64,000 nt of DNA from an uncultured Clostridia bacterium (lineage in GTDB: Bacteria; Bacillota; Clostridia; Christensenellales; CAG-917): contig CAKQUV010000002.1 in NCBI GenBank assembly GCA_934277615.1, positions 62,001-126,000 of the forward strand. Reading direction: 5' to 3'. Position 1 is the stretch's first letter, and the number at the start of each line of letters is the position of its first letter. A program made the position numbers and the translations under genes. Of this stretch, positions 24,887 through 33,186 are shown piece by piece. The notes beneath the pieces were generated by a model. The model made no database searches and was not told where the DNA came from. It saw only the letters and a program-made list of their open reading frames with translations.

Positions 24887-26362
24887 TTACGCTCTCTTCC
24901 ACGATTTTATATTGAACAAGAGCAATATCGGCAGTATTTCCAATCTTCCGAGCAACATATCGAAGCAAAGCACGAGTTTGGAGAAGATGCCGTAGTCCGC
25001 AAAGTTGCCTTTCGGACCTACTGCGCCAAGTCCGGGACCTACGTTGTTAAAGCAAGTTATGACCGCCGAGAAGTTGGTTTCGAAGTCGTTATATTCTGCC
25101 GCAAAGCCGTTTTTCTCAATGGAAATGAGCAGCGTTGACAGCACCAAAATCGCGGCGTAGAGGATAAAGAAGCTTTGCGCGTTGCGTAGCGTTGCTTCGT
25201 CGACGGGGTTGCCGTCCATTTTGACGGTGTAAACCGAGCGCGGAGATGTCGTCTTTTTTAGGTTGAGGAAAGACGTTTTGCCGAGCATAACCAAACGCGA
25301 CACTTTCATACCGCCCGCCGTAGAGCCCGCACAACCGCCTATGCACATAATGCCGAGCAATACGATACGAGAGAGCAACGGCCATTTGGTGAAGTCCGCC
25401 GTGCCGAAACCCGACGTGCTTATAATGGACGCAACGTTGAAAGTTGTATCTCTAAACGCTTGTCCCACCGCGTATCCGCCTTGCAAGCAGAGGTTGGTAA
25501 CGATGACTGCAACCGCACAAGCATATATGCCGAAGAACCAGAAAAGTTCCTCGTTGCGCACGGCTTTGATGAAGTGTCCCACGATAATGAGGTAGAACAC
25601 GTTGAAGTTGACGGAAAATAGCAACATAAACACGGTGAGCGTAACTTCTATACCCAAACTGTTATAGTAGGCAATGCTATCCGCTTTTACGCCGAAACCG
25701 CCCGTGGATGCCGTCGAAAACGCCGTGCAAAAACTATCGAAAACGGGCATTCTTTGCGCGCAAAGTATGCCGACCAAAAGTAGCGTCATCACGATGTAAA
25801 TCGCATACAAAATCATTGAAGAGAAGCGCAATTTGCTCACGAGTTTGCCGAATTGCGGCCCCGGGACTTCCGCCTTTGCCAGAGCCGTGGACATCTTATC
25901 GTTTTTGGGAATCAGCGCAATGACGAACACAAGAACGCCCATACCGCCTATAAACTGGGTAAGCGCACGCCAGAAAAGCAAGGATTTTGGAAGCAATTCG
26001 ACGTTGCGGAGTATGCTCGAACCTGTCGTCGTATATCCCGAAATCGTCTCGAAAAGCGCATCGATATAGTGGGGGATATATCCCGAAACACGGTAGGGAA
26101 TCGCACTTATAAGCGCAATAAAAATCCAAAACAGTCCGCACATCGCAAAACCGCTCGACGAGCGCATATCGCGTTTGTCTTTGGGCGGACGAACTATAAT
26201 TCCGATTATGCCGAGCACGAGACAAGCAGCAATCGCGATGCCGAATGCCAAAATCGTTTTATCTTCGCCGTAGCCGATAGCCATAAAAAGCGGTATGCAC
26301 ATAAGCGCACCGATTATTATGGCAATCTCGCCGAGTACAAATGTCAAAAGACGCAAATTCAT
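24887..26362 (-). CDS. trkH: Trk potassium uptake protein, membrane subunit
   Basis: 491 residues of the TrkH/KtrB superfamily with four pseudo-repeats of the pore loop. Selectivity-filter segments are SGYTTTGSS, TASTGGFG, STSGFGT and NNVGPGLG; each keeps the filter glycine. The family moves K+ (with H+ or Na+) and is gated by the TrkA ring. It lies five bases after trkA in the same operon. c-di-AMP commonly binds the RCK_C domains of its partner, which fits the cdaA in this window. Confidence 0.95.
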   Translation of the reverse strand: MNLRLLTFVLGEIAIIIGALMCIPLFMAIGYGEDKTILAFGIAIAACLVLGIIGIIVRPPKDKRDMRSSSGFAMCGLFWIFIALISAIPYRVSGYIPHYIDALFETISGYTTTGSSILRNVELLPKSLLFWRALTQFIGGMGVLVFVIALIPKNDKMSTALAKAEVPGPQFGKLVSKLRFSSMILYAIYIVMTLLLVGILCAQRMPVFDSFCTAFSTASTGGFGVKADSIAYYNSLGIEVTLTVFMLLFSVNFNVFYLIIVGHFIKAVRNEELFWFFGIYACAVAVIVTNLCLQGGYAVGQAFRDTTFNVASIISTSGFGTADFTKWPLLSRIVLLGIMCIGGCAGSTAGGMKVSRLVMLGKTSFLNLKKTTSPRSVYTVKMDGNPVDEATLRNAQSFFILYAAILVLSTLLISIEKNGFAAEYNDFETNFSAVITCFNNVGPGLGAVGPKGNFADYGIFSKLVLCFDMLLGRLEILPILLLFNIKSWKRA

Positions 26363-26367
26363 AATCG

Positions 26368-27720
26368 TTAGTTGTCCAAAATATCCTTCAAGTCGTCAAG
26401 ACCTTCTTCGAGAGTTACGATAATCACGTTGTCGCCCTCTTTGATGACGTCCTGACCGGACGGGGTGATAAGCACGCCCTTGCGGATGATGCCTGCAACG
26501 AGCAAATGCTTCTTGAGATTGAGTTTTTGAAGAGGGATGTCAAACTTCTTAAAGTTTTCCTTTGCCTCGAATTCCAAAATCTCGGTAGAGTCGTCGATGA
26601 TGTGGAACATCCTCTTGACGGTACTGCCTTTGGTGTTGTTCATAAGTCGCACAAAGCGCACGATATGGTCGACTGTGGAGTTTTTGGTGGAAACCGCACT
26701 GTAAATACCGCTCTTTTGAAGCATATCGTAATAGCTCAATTGGTCGATTTTGGTGATGACTTTGGGCACTTCTTGGGAGGAGGCAAACATACTCATAATG
26801 ATGTTTTGCTCGTCCATATTTCCGAGCGCGACAAAAGCGTCAACCGTCGCAATGTTTTCTTCTTTCAAAAGGTCTTGATCCGTGCCGTCGCCGAGAATGA
26901 CATCCACTTTTTTGAACGTTTGCGAAAACATTTCCGCTTTTTTGCGGTCTTTTTCAATGAGTTTTGTGTGAATGCCGATTTTGTCAAGTTCCGAGCAAAG
27001 ATAGTATGCCGTAGTGGAACCACCCACAATAATAGCGTCTCTTGCTTGCTTGTTCCAACCGAGTTGCTTGAAGAAAAGGGATATATCCTTTGCCGTTGCG
27101 GTGAGGAAAAGCCTGTCCTCGGACTGAATGACGAAATCGCCCGTCGGAATAATCGCCTTGCCGTCTCTTTGAGCCGCGCAAATAAGCACTTTTGCCTTGA
27201 ATTTGTCGCCTAGATGTTTGAGTGAAAGCCCCACAAGGTCGGAATCATCCGATACGCGGAATTCCACGAGTTCCACCTTGCCGTTGCTGAATTCGTTGAC
27301 TTTGATGGCGGAAGGGAAGCGGAGCATACGGCTTATTTCGAGTGCCGCTTCGTATTGCGGATTGACCATAAGGCTGAGCCCCAAATCACCCTCGGATTTG
27401 AATAAGTCGAGGTATTCGGGCTTAGAAGCGCGCGCGATGGTCTTTTTTGCACCGAGTTTTTTTGCGATTATACAGCACAAAATATTGAGCTCGTCGTGAT
27501 TGGTCGCGCCGATAAACAAATCTGCATAGCTCACGCCCGCTTCTTTGAGCACTTGCGAGCTTGCGCCGTTGCCGATAACGCCTTTGACGTCGTATTTTTC
27601 TACGGCGTCTTCCACCTTTGAGCCGTTGACGTCAACGACTACAATATTATGACCTTCGTCCGCAAGTTCCTGCATCAATATGGTGCCGACTGCGCCGAGA
27701 CCGCTAATGATAATATCCAT
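26368..27720 (-). CDS. trkA: Trk potassium uptake protein, regulatory NAD-binding subunit
   Basis: 450 residues built as two tandem RCK_N + RCK_C units. First Rossmann: IISGLGAVGTILMQEL with acidic VVVDVNG. Second: AIIVGGSTTAYYLCSEL with LIEKD. RCK_C domains sit at about 140-220 and 370-450. It is soluble and forms the gating ring of TrkH. The ribosome-binding site is AAGGACG. The upstream 27721-27960 region is AT-rich, with TTGTAC-N17-TATAAT on the minus strand (27782-27754) as a possible promoter. Confidence 0.95.
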   Translation of the reverse strand: MDIIISGLGAVGTILMQELADEGHNIVVVDVNGSKVEDAVEKYDVKGVIGNGASSQVLKEAGVSYADLFIGATNHDELNILCCIIAKKLGAKKTIARASKPEYLDLFKSEGDLGLSLMVNPQYEAALEISRMLRFPSAIKVNEFSNGKVELVEFRVSDDSDLVGLSLKHLGDKFKAKVLICAAQRDGKAIIPTGDFVIQSEDRLFLTATAKDISLFFKQLGWNKQARDAIIVGGSTTAYYLCSELDKIGIHTKLIEKDRKKAEMFSQTFKKVDVILGDGTDQDLLKEENIATVDAFVALGNMDEQNIIMSMFASSQEVPKVITKIDQLSYYDMLQKSGIYSAVSTKNSTVDHIVRFVRLMNNTKGSTVKRMFHIIDDSTEILEFEAKENFKKFDIPLQKLNLKKHLLVAGIIRKGVLITPSGQDVIKEGDNVIIVTLEEGLDDLKDILDN

Positions 27721-27960
27721 AAAACGTCCTTGTATGGTTTTATAATTTATGACATTATAACACTTATTTTATTATAGTACAAGTCAAATTGTCCAAAATG
27801 GCAAACGTCTCCAAACGCCGTGATTTTTTAATAATCGTCAAATTTGCTCAAAATCGAGCCCGTCGATTGCTAAAATAAAAGGAAAATGCGACGCAAAACA
27901 AGCGAACGACGTAAAGCGGAACTATTTCAAGAAAAGATAGGGGAATACAATCAAAGAAAA

Positions 27961-27987
27961 TAAAAAAAGCGAGGACTGCGTCCTCGC
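27961..27987 (-). terminator. Terminator of the small XRE regulator gene
   Basis: GCGAGGAC/GTCCTCGC perfect 8-bp stem (27969-27976/27980-27987), three-base loop and a T7 tract on the minus strand. Confidence 0.9.
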
Positions 27988-28003
27988 GATGTTTCGGTTC
28001 GTT

Positions 28004-28216
28004 TTAGTAGTTGCGTCTTCCGATGAGGTAGTCGACGGATACGCCGAAGAAAATGCTCAATTCGATAAGAGTGTCGTAATTGGGTTGATTTCTGCCGACT
28101 TCCCAGCCCGAAACCGTGGATTTTGACACTTTCAAATGCTCCGCAAGGTCTTGTTGGAGCATGTTTTTCTCTTGGCGAAGAGATTTCAATCTTTCGGGAA
28201 AACAACTGTGTAACAT
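28004..28216 (-). CDS. Small XRE-family HTH regulator
   Basis: 70 residues, a single helix-turn-helix_3 domain: RLKSLRQEKNMLQQDLAEHL, then KVSKSTVSGWEVGRNQPNY as turn and recognition helix, and LIELSIFFGVSVDYLIG as the closing helices. No sensor domain. It diverges from the HExxH membrane protein gene across a 210-bp promoter region and may regulate it. Confidence 0.9.
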   Translation of the reverse strand: MLHSCFPERLKSLRQEKNMLQQDLAEHLKVSKSTVSGWEVGRNQPNYDTLIELSIFFGVSVDYLIGRRNY

Positions 28217-28253
28217 TTTTTAGTCCTCTTTTCCTCTTTTTGCTACTGCATAT

Positions 28254-28283
28254 ATAATAATACACTTATCGTGCCTCTGTCAA
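28254..28283 (-). promoter_or_regulatory. Promoter of the small XRE gene
   Basis: Minus strand TTGACA (28283-28278), 18-bp spacer, TATTAT (28259-28254). Confidence 0.7.
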
Positions 28284-28370
28284 ACGAAGTTTTGCGATTT
28301 TGACAAAGATTATTTTTTTGTCCGTTTGCTATAATATTGATATTGTATCGCAAGCATAGGTCAATCGAGG

Positions 28371-28399
28371 TTGATTTTGATTAAGAAGTGTAGTAAAAT
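28371..28399 (+). promoter_or_regulatory. Promoter of the HExxH membrane protein gene
   Basis: TTGATT (28371-28376), 17-bp spacer, TAAAAT (28394-28399). A second candidate farther upstream is an extended -10, TGCTATAAT (28327-28335). Confidence 0.6.
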
Positions 28400-28426
28400 A
28401 ATCAAAAAAGATAACGTAGGCGATAT

Positions 28427-28915
28427 ATGAAATTCTTTTTGTTTATAAAATGCGCGCTGTATACGCTCGTTCAATGCACGTGGAGTATTGTGCAGACCTT
28501 GCTCGGTTTGTGCTTTTTCCTTAAATATGCGCATTGCAGACACGAGTATTATCACGGCGCGATTCTCACCTATCACGACGGCAACTGGGGCGGCGTTTCG
28601 CTGGGGCTTTTTATATTCGTCAACGGCAATCGCCCCGAAGTCTGGACAAAGGACGCGCGTGTTCACGAGTACGGGCACACCGTGCAATCTCTGCTCAGCG
28701 GACCGTTCTATATGCTTGTTGTTGGCATTCCCTCAATGGTATGGTGCAATTCAAAGAAACTGCATCAAAAGCGTATGAGTGGCGAACTCAATTACTATGA
28801 TTTGTACTGCGAAAAAGACGCCAATACCCTTGGAGCGCTCGTAACCAAAGAGGATAAACCCAAGCGCGAAAATACGGGTGAGGAACTTAGACGAAGAGGA
28901 GTTATAACCGACTGA
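28427..28915 (+). CDS. Small membrane protein with HEYGH zinc-peptidase motif
   Basis: 162 residues. The N-terminal membrane helix is at ~3-32 and a second hydrophobic stretch at ~92-107 (FYMLVVGIPSMVW). The motif VHEYGHTVQS (His80, Glu81, His84) is a gluzincin-like HExxH, and Glu129 in YCEKDAN could be the third zinc ligand. The placement, with the motif next to a membrane segment, resembles small uncharacterised membrane metalloprotein families; activity is not shown. It is followed 2 bp later by tcdA, so the two are cotranscribed. Confidence 0.65.
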   Translation: MKFFLFIKCALYTLVQCTWSIVQTLLGLCFFLKYAHCRHEYYHGAILTYHDGNWGGVSLGLFIFVNGNRPEVWTKDARVHEYGHTVQSLLSGPFYMLVVGIPSMVWCNSKKLHQKRMSGELNYYDLYCEKDANTLGALVTKEDKPKRENTGEELRRRGVITD

Positions 28916-28917
28916 CT

Positions 28918-29616
28918 ATGGATAATTTATATACGAGAACAGCTATGCTTATCGGCGACAAAATCGATATGCTCAAAAGCGCGAAAGTGCTTGTCTGCGG
29001 TGTCGGCGGAGTGGGCGGATACGTTGTGGAAGGACTTGCGAGAGCAGGCGTGGGTACAATCGACGTGCTCGATAACGATGTTTTTTCGCCTAGCAATCTC
29101 AATAGGCAAATACTTGCCACCACCGCTACGATTGGCCGCAAAAAGACGGAAGTGGCAATAGAGCGCATTAAGTCTATCAACCCCGATTGCAATTCAAAAG
29201 CATACAATATGTTCTACCTTCAGGACACGGCAGACAAGGTGGATTTGTCTTTGTACGATTACGTCGTCGACGCAATAGACACGGTGAGCGCAAAGCTCAC
29301 TCTAATCGTCAAAGCAAACGAGGCGGGCACAAAGGTCATTTCTTGCATGGGCACGGGCAACAAACTAGGCACATGTTTTGAAGTGGGCGACGTATACAAG
29401 ACAAGCGTTTGCCCTCTTGCAAAGGTCATGCGAAAGGAGCTAAAAGCAAGAGGAATCAAAAGACTCAAAGTGGTATATTCCAAGGAAGAACCCGTCATTC
29501 CAAAAGACACTCCGACGGAAAAAGGTAGACACATTCCGGGCAGTATAAGCTTTGCTCCGCCGATTGCGGGTATGACGCTCGCAAGCGAAGTGATAAAAGA
29601 CTTGATTGCAAGATAA
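28918..29616 (+). CDS. tcdA: tRNA threonylcarbamoyladenosine dehydratase (ThiF/MoeB family)
   Basis: 232 residues of an E1-like adenylating enzyme. ATP-binding GVGGVGGYVVEGLARAGVG, the arginine-containing NLNRQI, and DAIDTVSAKLTL follow the family order. The YgdL/TcdA subgroup marker SCMGTGNKLGTCFEVGDVYKT and the C-terminal RHIPGSISFAPPIAG are present. It cyclises t6A37 of ANN-decoding tRNAs. Length and absence of zinc-binding CxxC pairs fit TcdA rather than MoeB/ThiF. Confidence 0.88.
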   Translation: MDNLYTRTAMLIGDKIDMLKSAKVLVCGVGGVGGYVVEGLARAGVGTIDVLDNDVFSPSNLNRQILATTATIGRKKTEVAIERIKSINPDCNSKAYNMFYLQDTADKVDLSLYDYVVDAIDTVSAKLTLIVKANEAGTKVISCMGTGNKLGTCFEVGDVYKTSVCPLAKVMRKELKARGIKRLKVVYSKEEPVIPKDTPTEKGRHIPGSISFAPPIAGMTLASEVIKDLIAR

Positions 29617-29711
29617 TTGCGCAATCAACGCTTTATGCAATAAAAATCAAAAGATAAAACGCCGTTATTGCAATTTGACACACAATTGTGATTTGCGGCA
29701 AGGTATAAGCA

Positions 29712-30881
29712 ATGGACAGTATTTTTGACGGACAACTCAGAATAGAAGTCGCTTCCGCAAGCGGCATCGAGGCGGTAACCAAGCGCGAACTCATACGCCT
29801 CGAATACGAGCCGAGCGGCGCAAATTTCGGACGTATAGAGTTTGACGGAACGTTTGAGGACGTTATGCGAGCCAACGTGTTTTTGCGCACTGCAAACCGC
29901 GTGCGCATTGTGCTTGCCACGTTCGAAGCGGAAACTTTCGACGAGCTTTTTGACGGCATTTACGCAATACGTTGGCAAGACATTCTGGGCAAGGACGCCA
30001 AAATCGTGGTCGACGCAAAGTCGGCAAAGAGCAAGCTGTTTGCCCTTCGCAGCGTGCAAAGTATAACGAAAAAAGCGATATTATCCAAACTCTCGACGGT
30101 GTATAAAGGCAACTTTGACGAGAGCGGAGTCGAATACGATATCGAAGTGTCTGTGCAAACCGATGTCGCCACCGTAACGCTGGATACGTCGGGAGAGGGA
30201 CTTCACAAAAGGGGCTATCGCACATATCTGGGCGACGCGCCCATACGGGAAACACTTGCCTCTGCAATGATTTTGTTGTCCGTATGGAATCCGTCGCGCG
30301 CTTTTATCGATCCGTTTTGCGGTTCGGGCACGATTCCTATTGAGGCAAGCATGATTGCAATGAATATCGCCCCCGGAATGAACAGAAATTTCGTTTGCGA
30401 GCAGTTTTACGGCATACCCAACATAAGAGAATCCGTACAGCAAGAAGCACAAAGCCTAATTAATAGGGATATCGAGCTGCATATAAGCGGCTTTGATGTA
30501 AACCCTGCCGCAATCAAGCTTGCGCAAAGGCATGCCGAAAGAGCAGGCGTAAAGGACAAAATCCACTTGCAAGTCGGCGATATGAGGGATGTTTCCTCTC
30601 GTTTTTCGCACGGCGTTATCATAACCAATCCGCCGTACGGCGAAAGACTAATGACTGAGGACGAACTCAAAAAACTCTATCGTGATTTCGGCATTATGAC
30701 ATCCAAATTGGACGAATGGTGCGTGTATGCAATCACGTCATACAGGGCGTTTGAGAAGTATTACGGCAAGCGCGCAGACAAGGTGCGCAAGCTTTACAAC
30801 AGCGAATTGGAGTGCAATTTCTATCAATATCTTGCCACGCCGCCACCAAAGAAATGCCCAAAATCAGACGATGAAAAGTAA
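29712..30881 (+). CDS. THUMP-domain class I SAM-dependent RNA methyltransferase (RlmL/YpsC-like)
   Basis: 389 residues. A ferredoxin-like/THUMP N-terminus (res ~1-160; ASASGIEAVTKREL; NRVRIVLATFEAE) is followed by the methyltransferase domain. Motif I is DPFCGSGTIPIEA, the acidic loop GFDVNPAAIKLA, and catalytic motif IV NPPYGERL typical of N2-guanine methylation. Homologues modify 23S rRNA (G2445 class); the precise target is inferred. An AAGG ribosome-binding site precedes the ATG. The C-terminal ~12 residues are Pro/Lys-rich. Confidence 0.88.
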   Translation: MDSIFDGQLRIEVASASGIEAVTKRELIRLEYEPSGANFGRIEFDGTFEDVMRANVFLRTANRVRIVLATFEAETFDELFDGIYAIRWQDILGKDAKIVVDAKSAKSKLFALRSVQSITKKAILSKLSTVYKGNFDESGVEYDIEVSVQTDVATVTLDTSGEGLHKRGYRTYLGDAPIRETLASAMILLSVWNPSRAFIDPFCGSGTIPIEASMIAMNIAPGMNRNFVCEQFYGIPNIRESVQQEAQSLINRDIELHISGFDVNPAAIKLAQRHAERAGVKDKIHLQVGDMRDVSSRFSHGVIITNPPYGERLMTEDELKKLYRDFGIMTSKLDEWCVYAITSYRAFEKYYGKRADKVRKLYNSELECNFYQYLATPPPKKCPKSDDEK

Positions 30882-31017
30882 AACATAAAGACAAACGAGT
30901 CTTGCTGTTTAAAGATACGAAATACAAAGATTAATCGCAATATCGACGGTTTATTTGTTTAAAATCATGCTTTAAACTATCGAATGTTGCAATAAAGATA
31001 TAGAATCGGTGAACAAT

Positions 31018-31461
31018 ATGAGAGCACTTATACAACGCACATTCCGTTCCAAACTCTATGTTGACGGACAATTGATAAGCGAAATTCCGAGCGGTCTTAC
31101 TATATTCCTCGGTATAAGCAAAGGCGACACTGAGGAGCAGGCAGACTACCTTGCGCGTAAAGTCGCAAAGCTCAGAGTTTTCAGAGATGACAACGACAAG
31201 ATGAATCTCGACATCAAACAGGCGGGAGGAGAGATTTTGCTTGTGTCGCAGTTTTCGCTCGCAGGCACGCTTGGCAAAGGCACGGGCAATCGCCCCGATT
31301 TCGGTCATGCCGAACTTCCCGACAGAGCAAGAAAACTTTATGAGAGAGTAACACAGAAAATCCGCGACGAAGGCATTGTTGTCAAAAACGGCGTTTTCGG
31401 AGCGCACATGTTTATTGAGCAAGAGCAAGACGGCCCCTTGTCTTTTGTGTTCGAGTGCTGA
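31018..31461 (+). CDS. dtd: D-aminoacyl-tRNA deacylase
   Basis: 147 residues from ATG 31018 (MRALIQRTFRSKLYVDG); the in-frame GTG at 31009 is less likely. DTD landmarks are LTIFLGISKGDTEEQADYLARKVAKLRVF, the SQFSLAG strand (usual SQFTL), GNRPDF, and the C-terminal Gly-cisPro loop as QDGPLS (usual NDGPVT). The enzyme removes D-amino acids and glycine from tRNAs. The altered cis-Pro loop is conservative. The stop overlaps nothing; the phosphatase starts two bases later. Confidence 0.87.
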   Translation: MRALIQRTFRSKLYVDGQLISEIPSGLTIFLGISKGDTEEQADYLARKVAKLRVFRDDNDKMNLDIKQAGGEILLVSQFSLAGTLGKGTGNRPDFGHAELPDRARKLYERVTQKIRDEGIVVKNGVFGAHMFIEQEQDGPLSFVFEC

Positions 31462-31462
31462 T

Positions 31463-31927
31463 ATGGTTAAGATTTTGTTTGTATGCCTCGGCAATATTTG
31501 CCGCTCGCCAATGGCGGAATGTGTAATGACGGACATAGTGAAAAAGCGCGGATTGCAAAACGAGTTTGTCATTGCGTCCGCCGCAACGTCGTATGAGGAA
31601 GAAGGCAATCCCATCTATCCGCCGGCAAGAAGAAAACTTGTTGAAAAAGGCGTTGAAGTTTTGTCGCACTATGCCACGGTGCTTACACGCGACGATAAAG
31701 ACAAATATGATTTGATAGTCGCAATGGAAGAGCGTAACCTGCGCGCAATATATCGAATTATCGGCGATAGCGACAAGGTACATAGACTTCTCGATTTTTC
31801 TCCCCGTCCACGCGATATTGCTGATCCGTGGTGGACGGGCGATTTTGAAACAACGTACGACGACATAGCCGAAGGGTGCGAGTGCCTTCTCGATTATTGC
31901 GTAAAAAATTTGATTAAACAACAATGA
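31463..31927 (+). CDS. Low-molecular-weight protein-tyrosine phosphatase
   Basis: 154 residues from ATG 31463, giving MVKILFVCLGNICRSPMAE. The P-loop is CLGNICRS (C-x5-R-S) near the N-terminus and the general-acid aspartate is in ADPWW (usual DPY). The reading frame stays open upstream to 31376 but that part lies inside dtd. The last four bases overlap the AlkD-like gene, so dtd, phosphatase and repair protein form one operon. Confidence 0.92.
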   Translation: MVKILFVCLGNICRSPMAECVMTDIVKKRGLQNEFVIASAATSYEEEGNPIYPPARRKLVEKGVEVLSHYATVLTRDDKDKYDLIVAMEERNLRAIYRIIGDSDKVHRLLDFSPRPRDIADPWWTGDFETTYDDIAEGCECLLDYCVKNLIKQQ

Positions 31928-32613
31928 ATAGAGTAAAAGAATTATTATTTGAAAACGCGGACGAAAAATACCGTGATTTTCAATCATCGCTTATACCCGC
32001 TGTAGATATGGATACTATAATGGGCGTGCGTGTTCCCGACGTCCGAAAAATCGCAAAGGACCTCGCAAAGAATTACCCTCAAGACGTACAAACGTTTTTG
32101 AACGACCTTCCGCACAAGTATTATGACGAAAACATTTTGCATGCGGTGTTGATTTCGGATATTTCCGATTTCGATACGGCAATGGAATACACCGAGCAAT
32201 TTTTGCCTTATATCGACAACTGGGCGGTATGCGACATCCTAAATCCGCGTGCTTTCAAAACTCACAAAACCGAACTTTGGCGCAAAATAGAAACCTGGCT
32301 TAATTCAAGCAATACATACATCGTTCGCTTTGCAATCGTAAGCGCAATGCGCCATTTCATCGACAATGACTTTTCCAAAGACAAATTTGATGCAGTTATA
32401 AAAGTAATGTCCGATGACTATTACGTCAATATGGCGATTGCCTGGTATATGAGCTTTGCGCTTGTCAAGCAATACGACGTGGCGGTAAAAGTCATAGAAG
32501 GGAACGAACTGCCGATTTCGGTACACAACAAGAGCATTCAAAAGGCAGTCGAGAGTTACCGCGTTTCGGACGATAAAAAGCAATATCTCAAAACATTTAG
32601 AAAGCACGATTAG
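31924..32613 (+). CDS. DNA alkylation repair protein (AlkC/AlkD-like HEAT protein)
   Basis: 229 residues of paired helices. GVRVPDVRKIAKDLAK near the N-terminus, IDNWAVCDILNPRAF in the middle (Trp and Asp contacting the lesion in AlkD) and SVHNKSIQKAVESYRVSDDKK at the C-terminus are characteristic. AlkD-type proteins excise positively charged N3/N7 alkylpurines without base flipping. ATGA overlap with the phosphatase gene. Confidence 0.88.
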   Translation: MNRVKELLFENADEKYRDFQSSLIPAVDMDTIMGVRVPDVRKIAKDLAKNYPQDVQTFLNDLPHKYYDENILHAVLISDISDFDTAMEYTEQFLPYIDNWAVCDILNPRAFKTHKTELWRKIETWLNSSNTYIVRFAIVSAMRHFIDNDFSKDKFDAVIKVMSDDYYVNMAIAWYMSFALVKQYDVAVKVIEGNELPISVHNKSIQKAVESYRVSDDKKQYLKTFRKHD

Positions 32614-32969
32614 TGTTGCAATCGACAATATTCGACTGATTTGGCACGATATAATACACGTATCGTGCTTTATTTTGCCAAAAATCGATATAATTCGATA
32701 TATGCAACACGAATTGTGTTTCCCAAGAATTTAAGGTTGACCGCACAGGGCGAAAGCGCTTCAAAACACGCATAGTGTATTAAATATTCCAAATACTTTA
32801 GGATTTATCATATTAACCGGCGCAAAAGTATTCGGTTTTCGGGTGGTTTGCGAAATACTCGATTTTGCCGGAAATTCTCTGCAAATATTATACAAAAGTA
32901 TCAAAAGCCTACAGATTCCTTAAAATGTCGGGCATTTTTCAAAAAACGCTTTTCTTTATCGCCAATGTG

Positions 32970-32978
32970 TGGTAAAAT
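32970..32978 (+). promoter_or_regulatory. Putative extended -10 promoter upstream of the ABC fusion gene
   Basis: TGGTAAAAT (TG at 32970-32971, TAAAAT 32973-32978). The 32614-33186 gap is otherwise non-coding and shows no further recognised element. The leader would be about 200 nt. Confidence 0.45.
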
Positions 32979-33186
32979 ACATGAAGTTAATAGTTATTAT
33001 TGAGTTTGCATATACTACGAGCGCGTGCATTAATCTATTTGTACACGCGTAGAGATTGCTCGTTTTTGCGAAAGAGCGCGACGTGTTTGTCCTCCATTCG
33101 CCCTGTGCAAACTTACGTCGGAAGTCTTACTGGCAGGGCTTGCCGAACGTATATAAATGCCAAATAAATACACAATTTGGAGCGTT

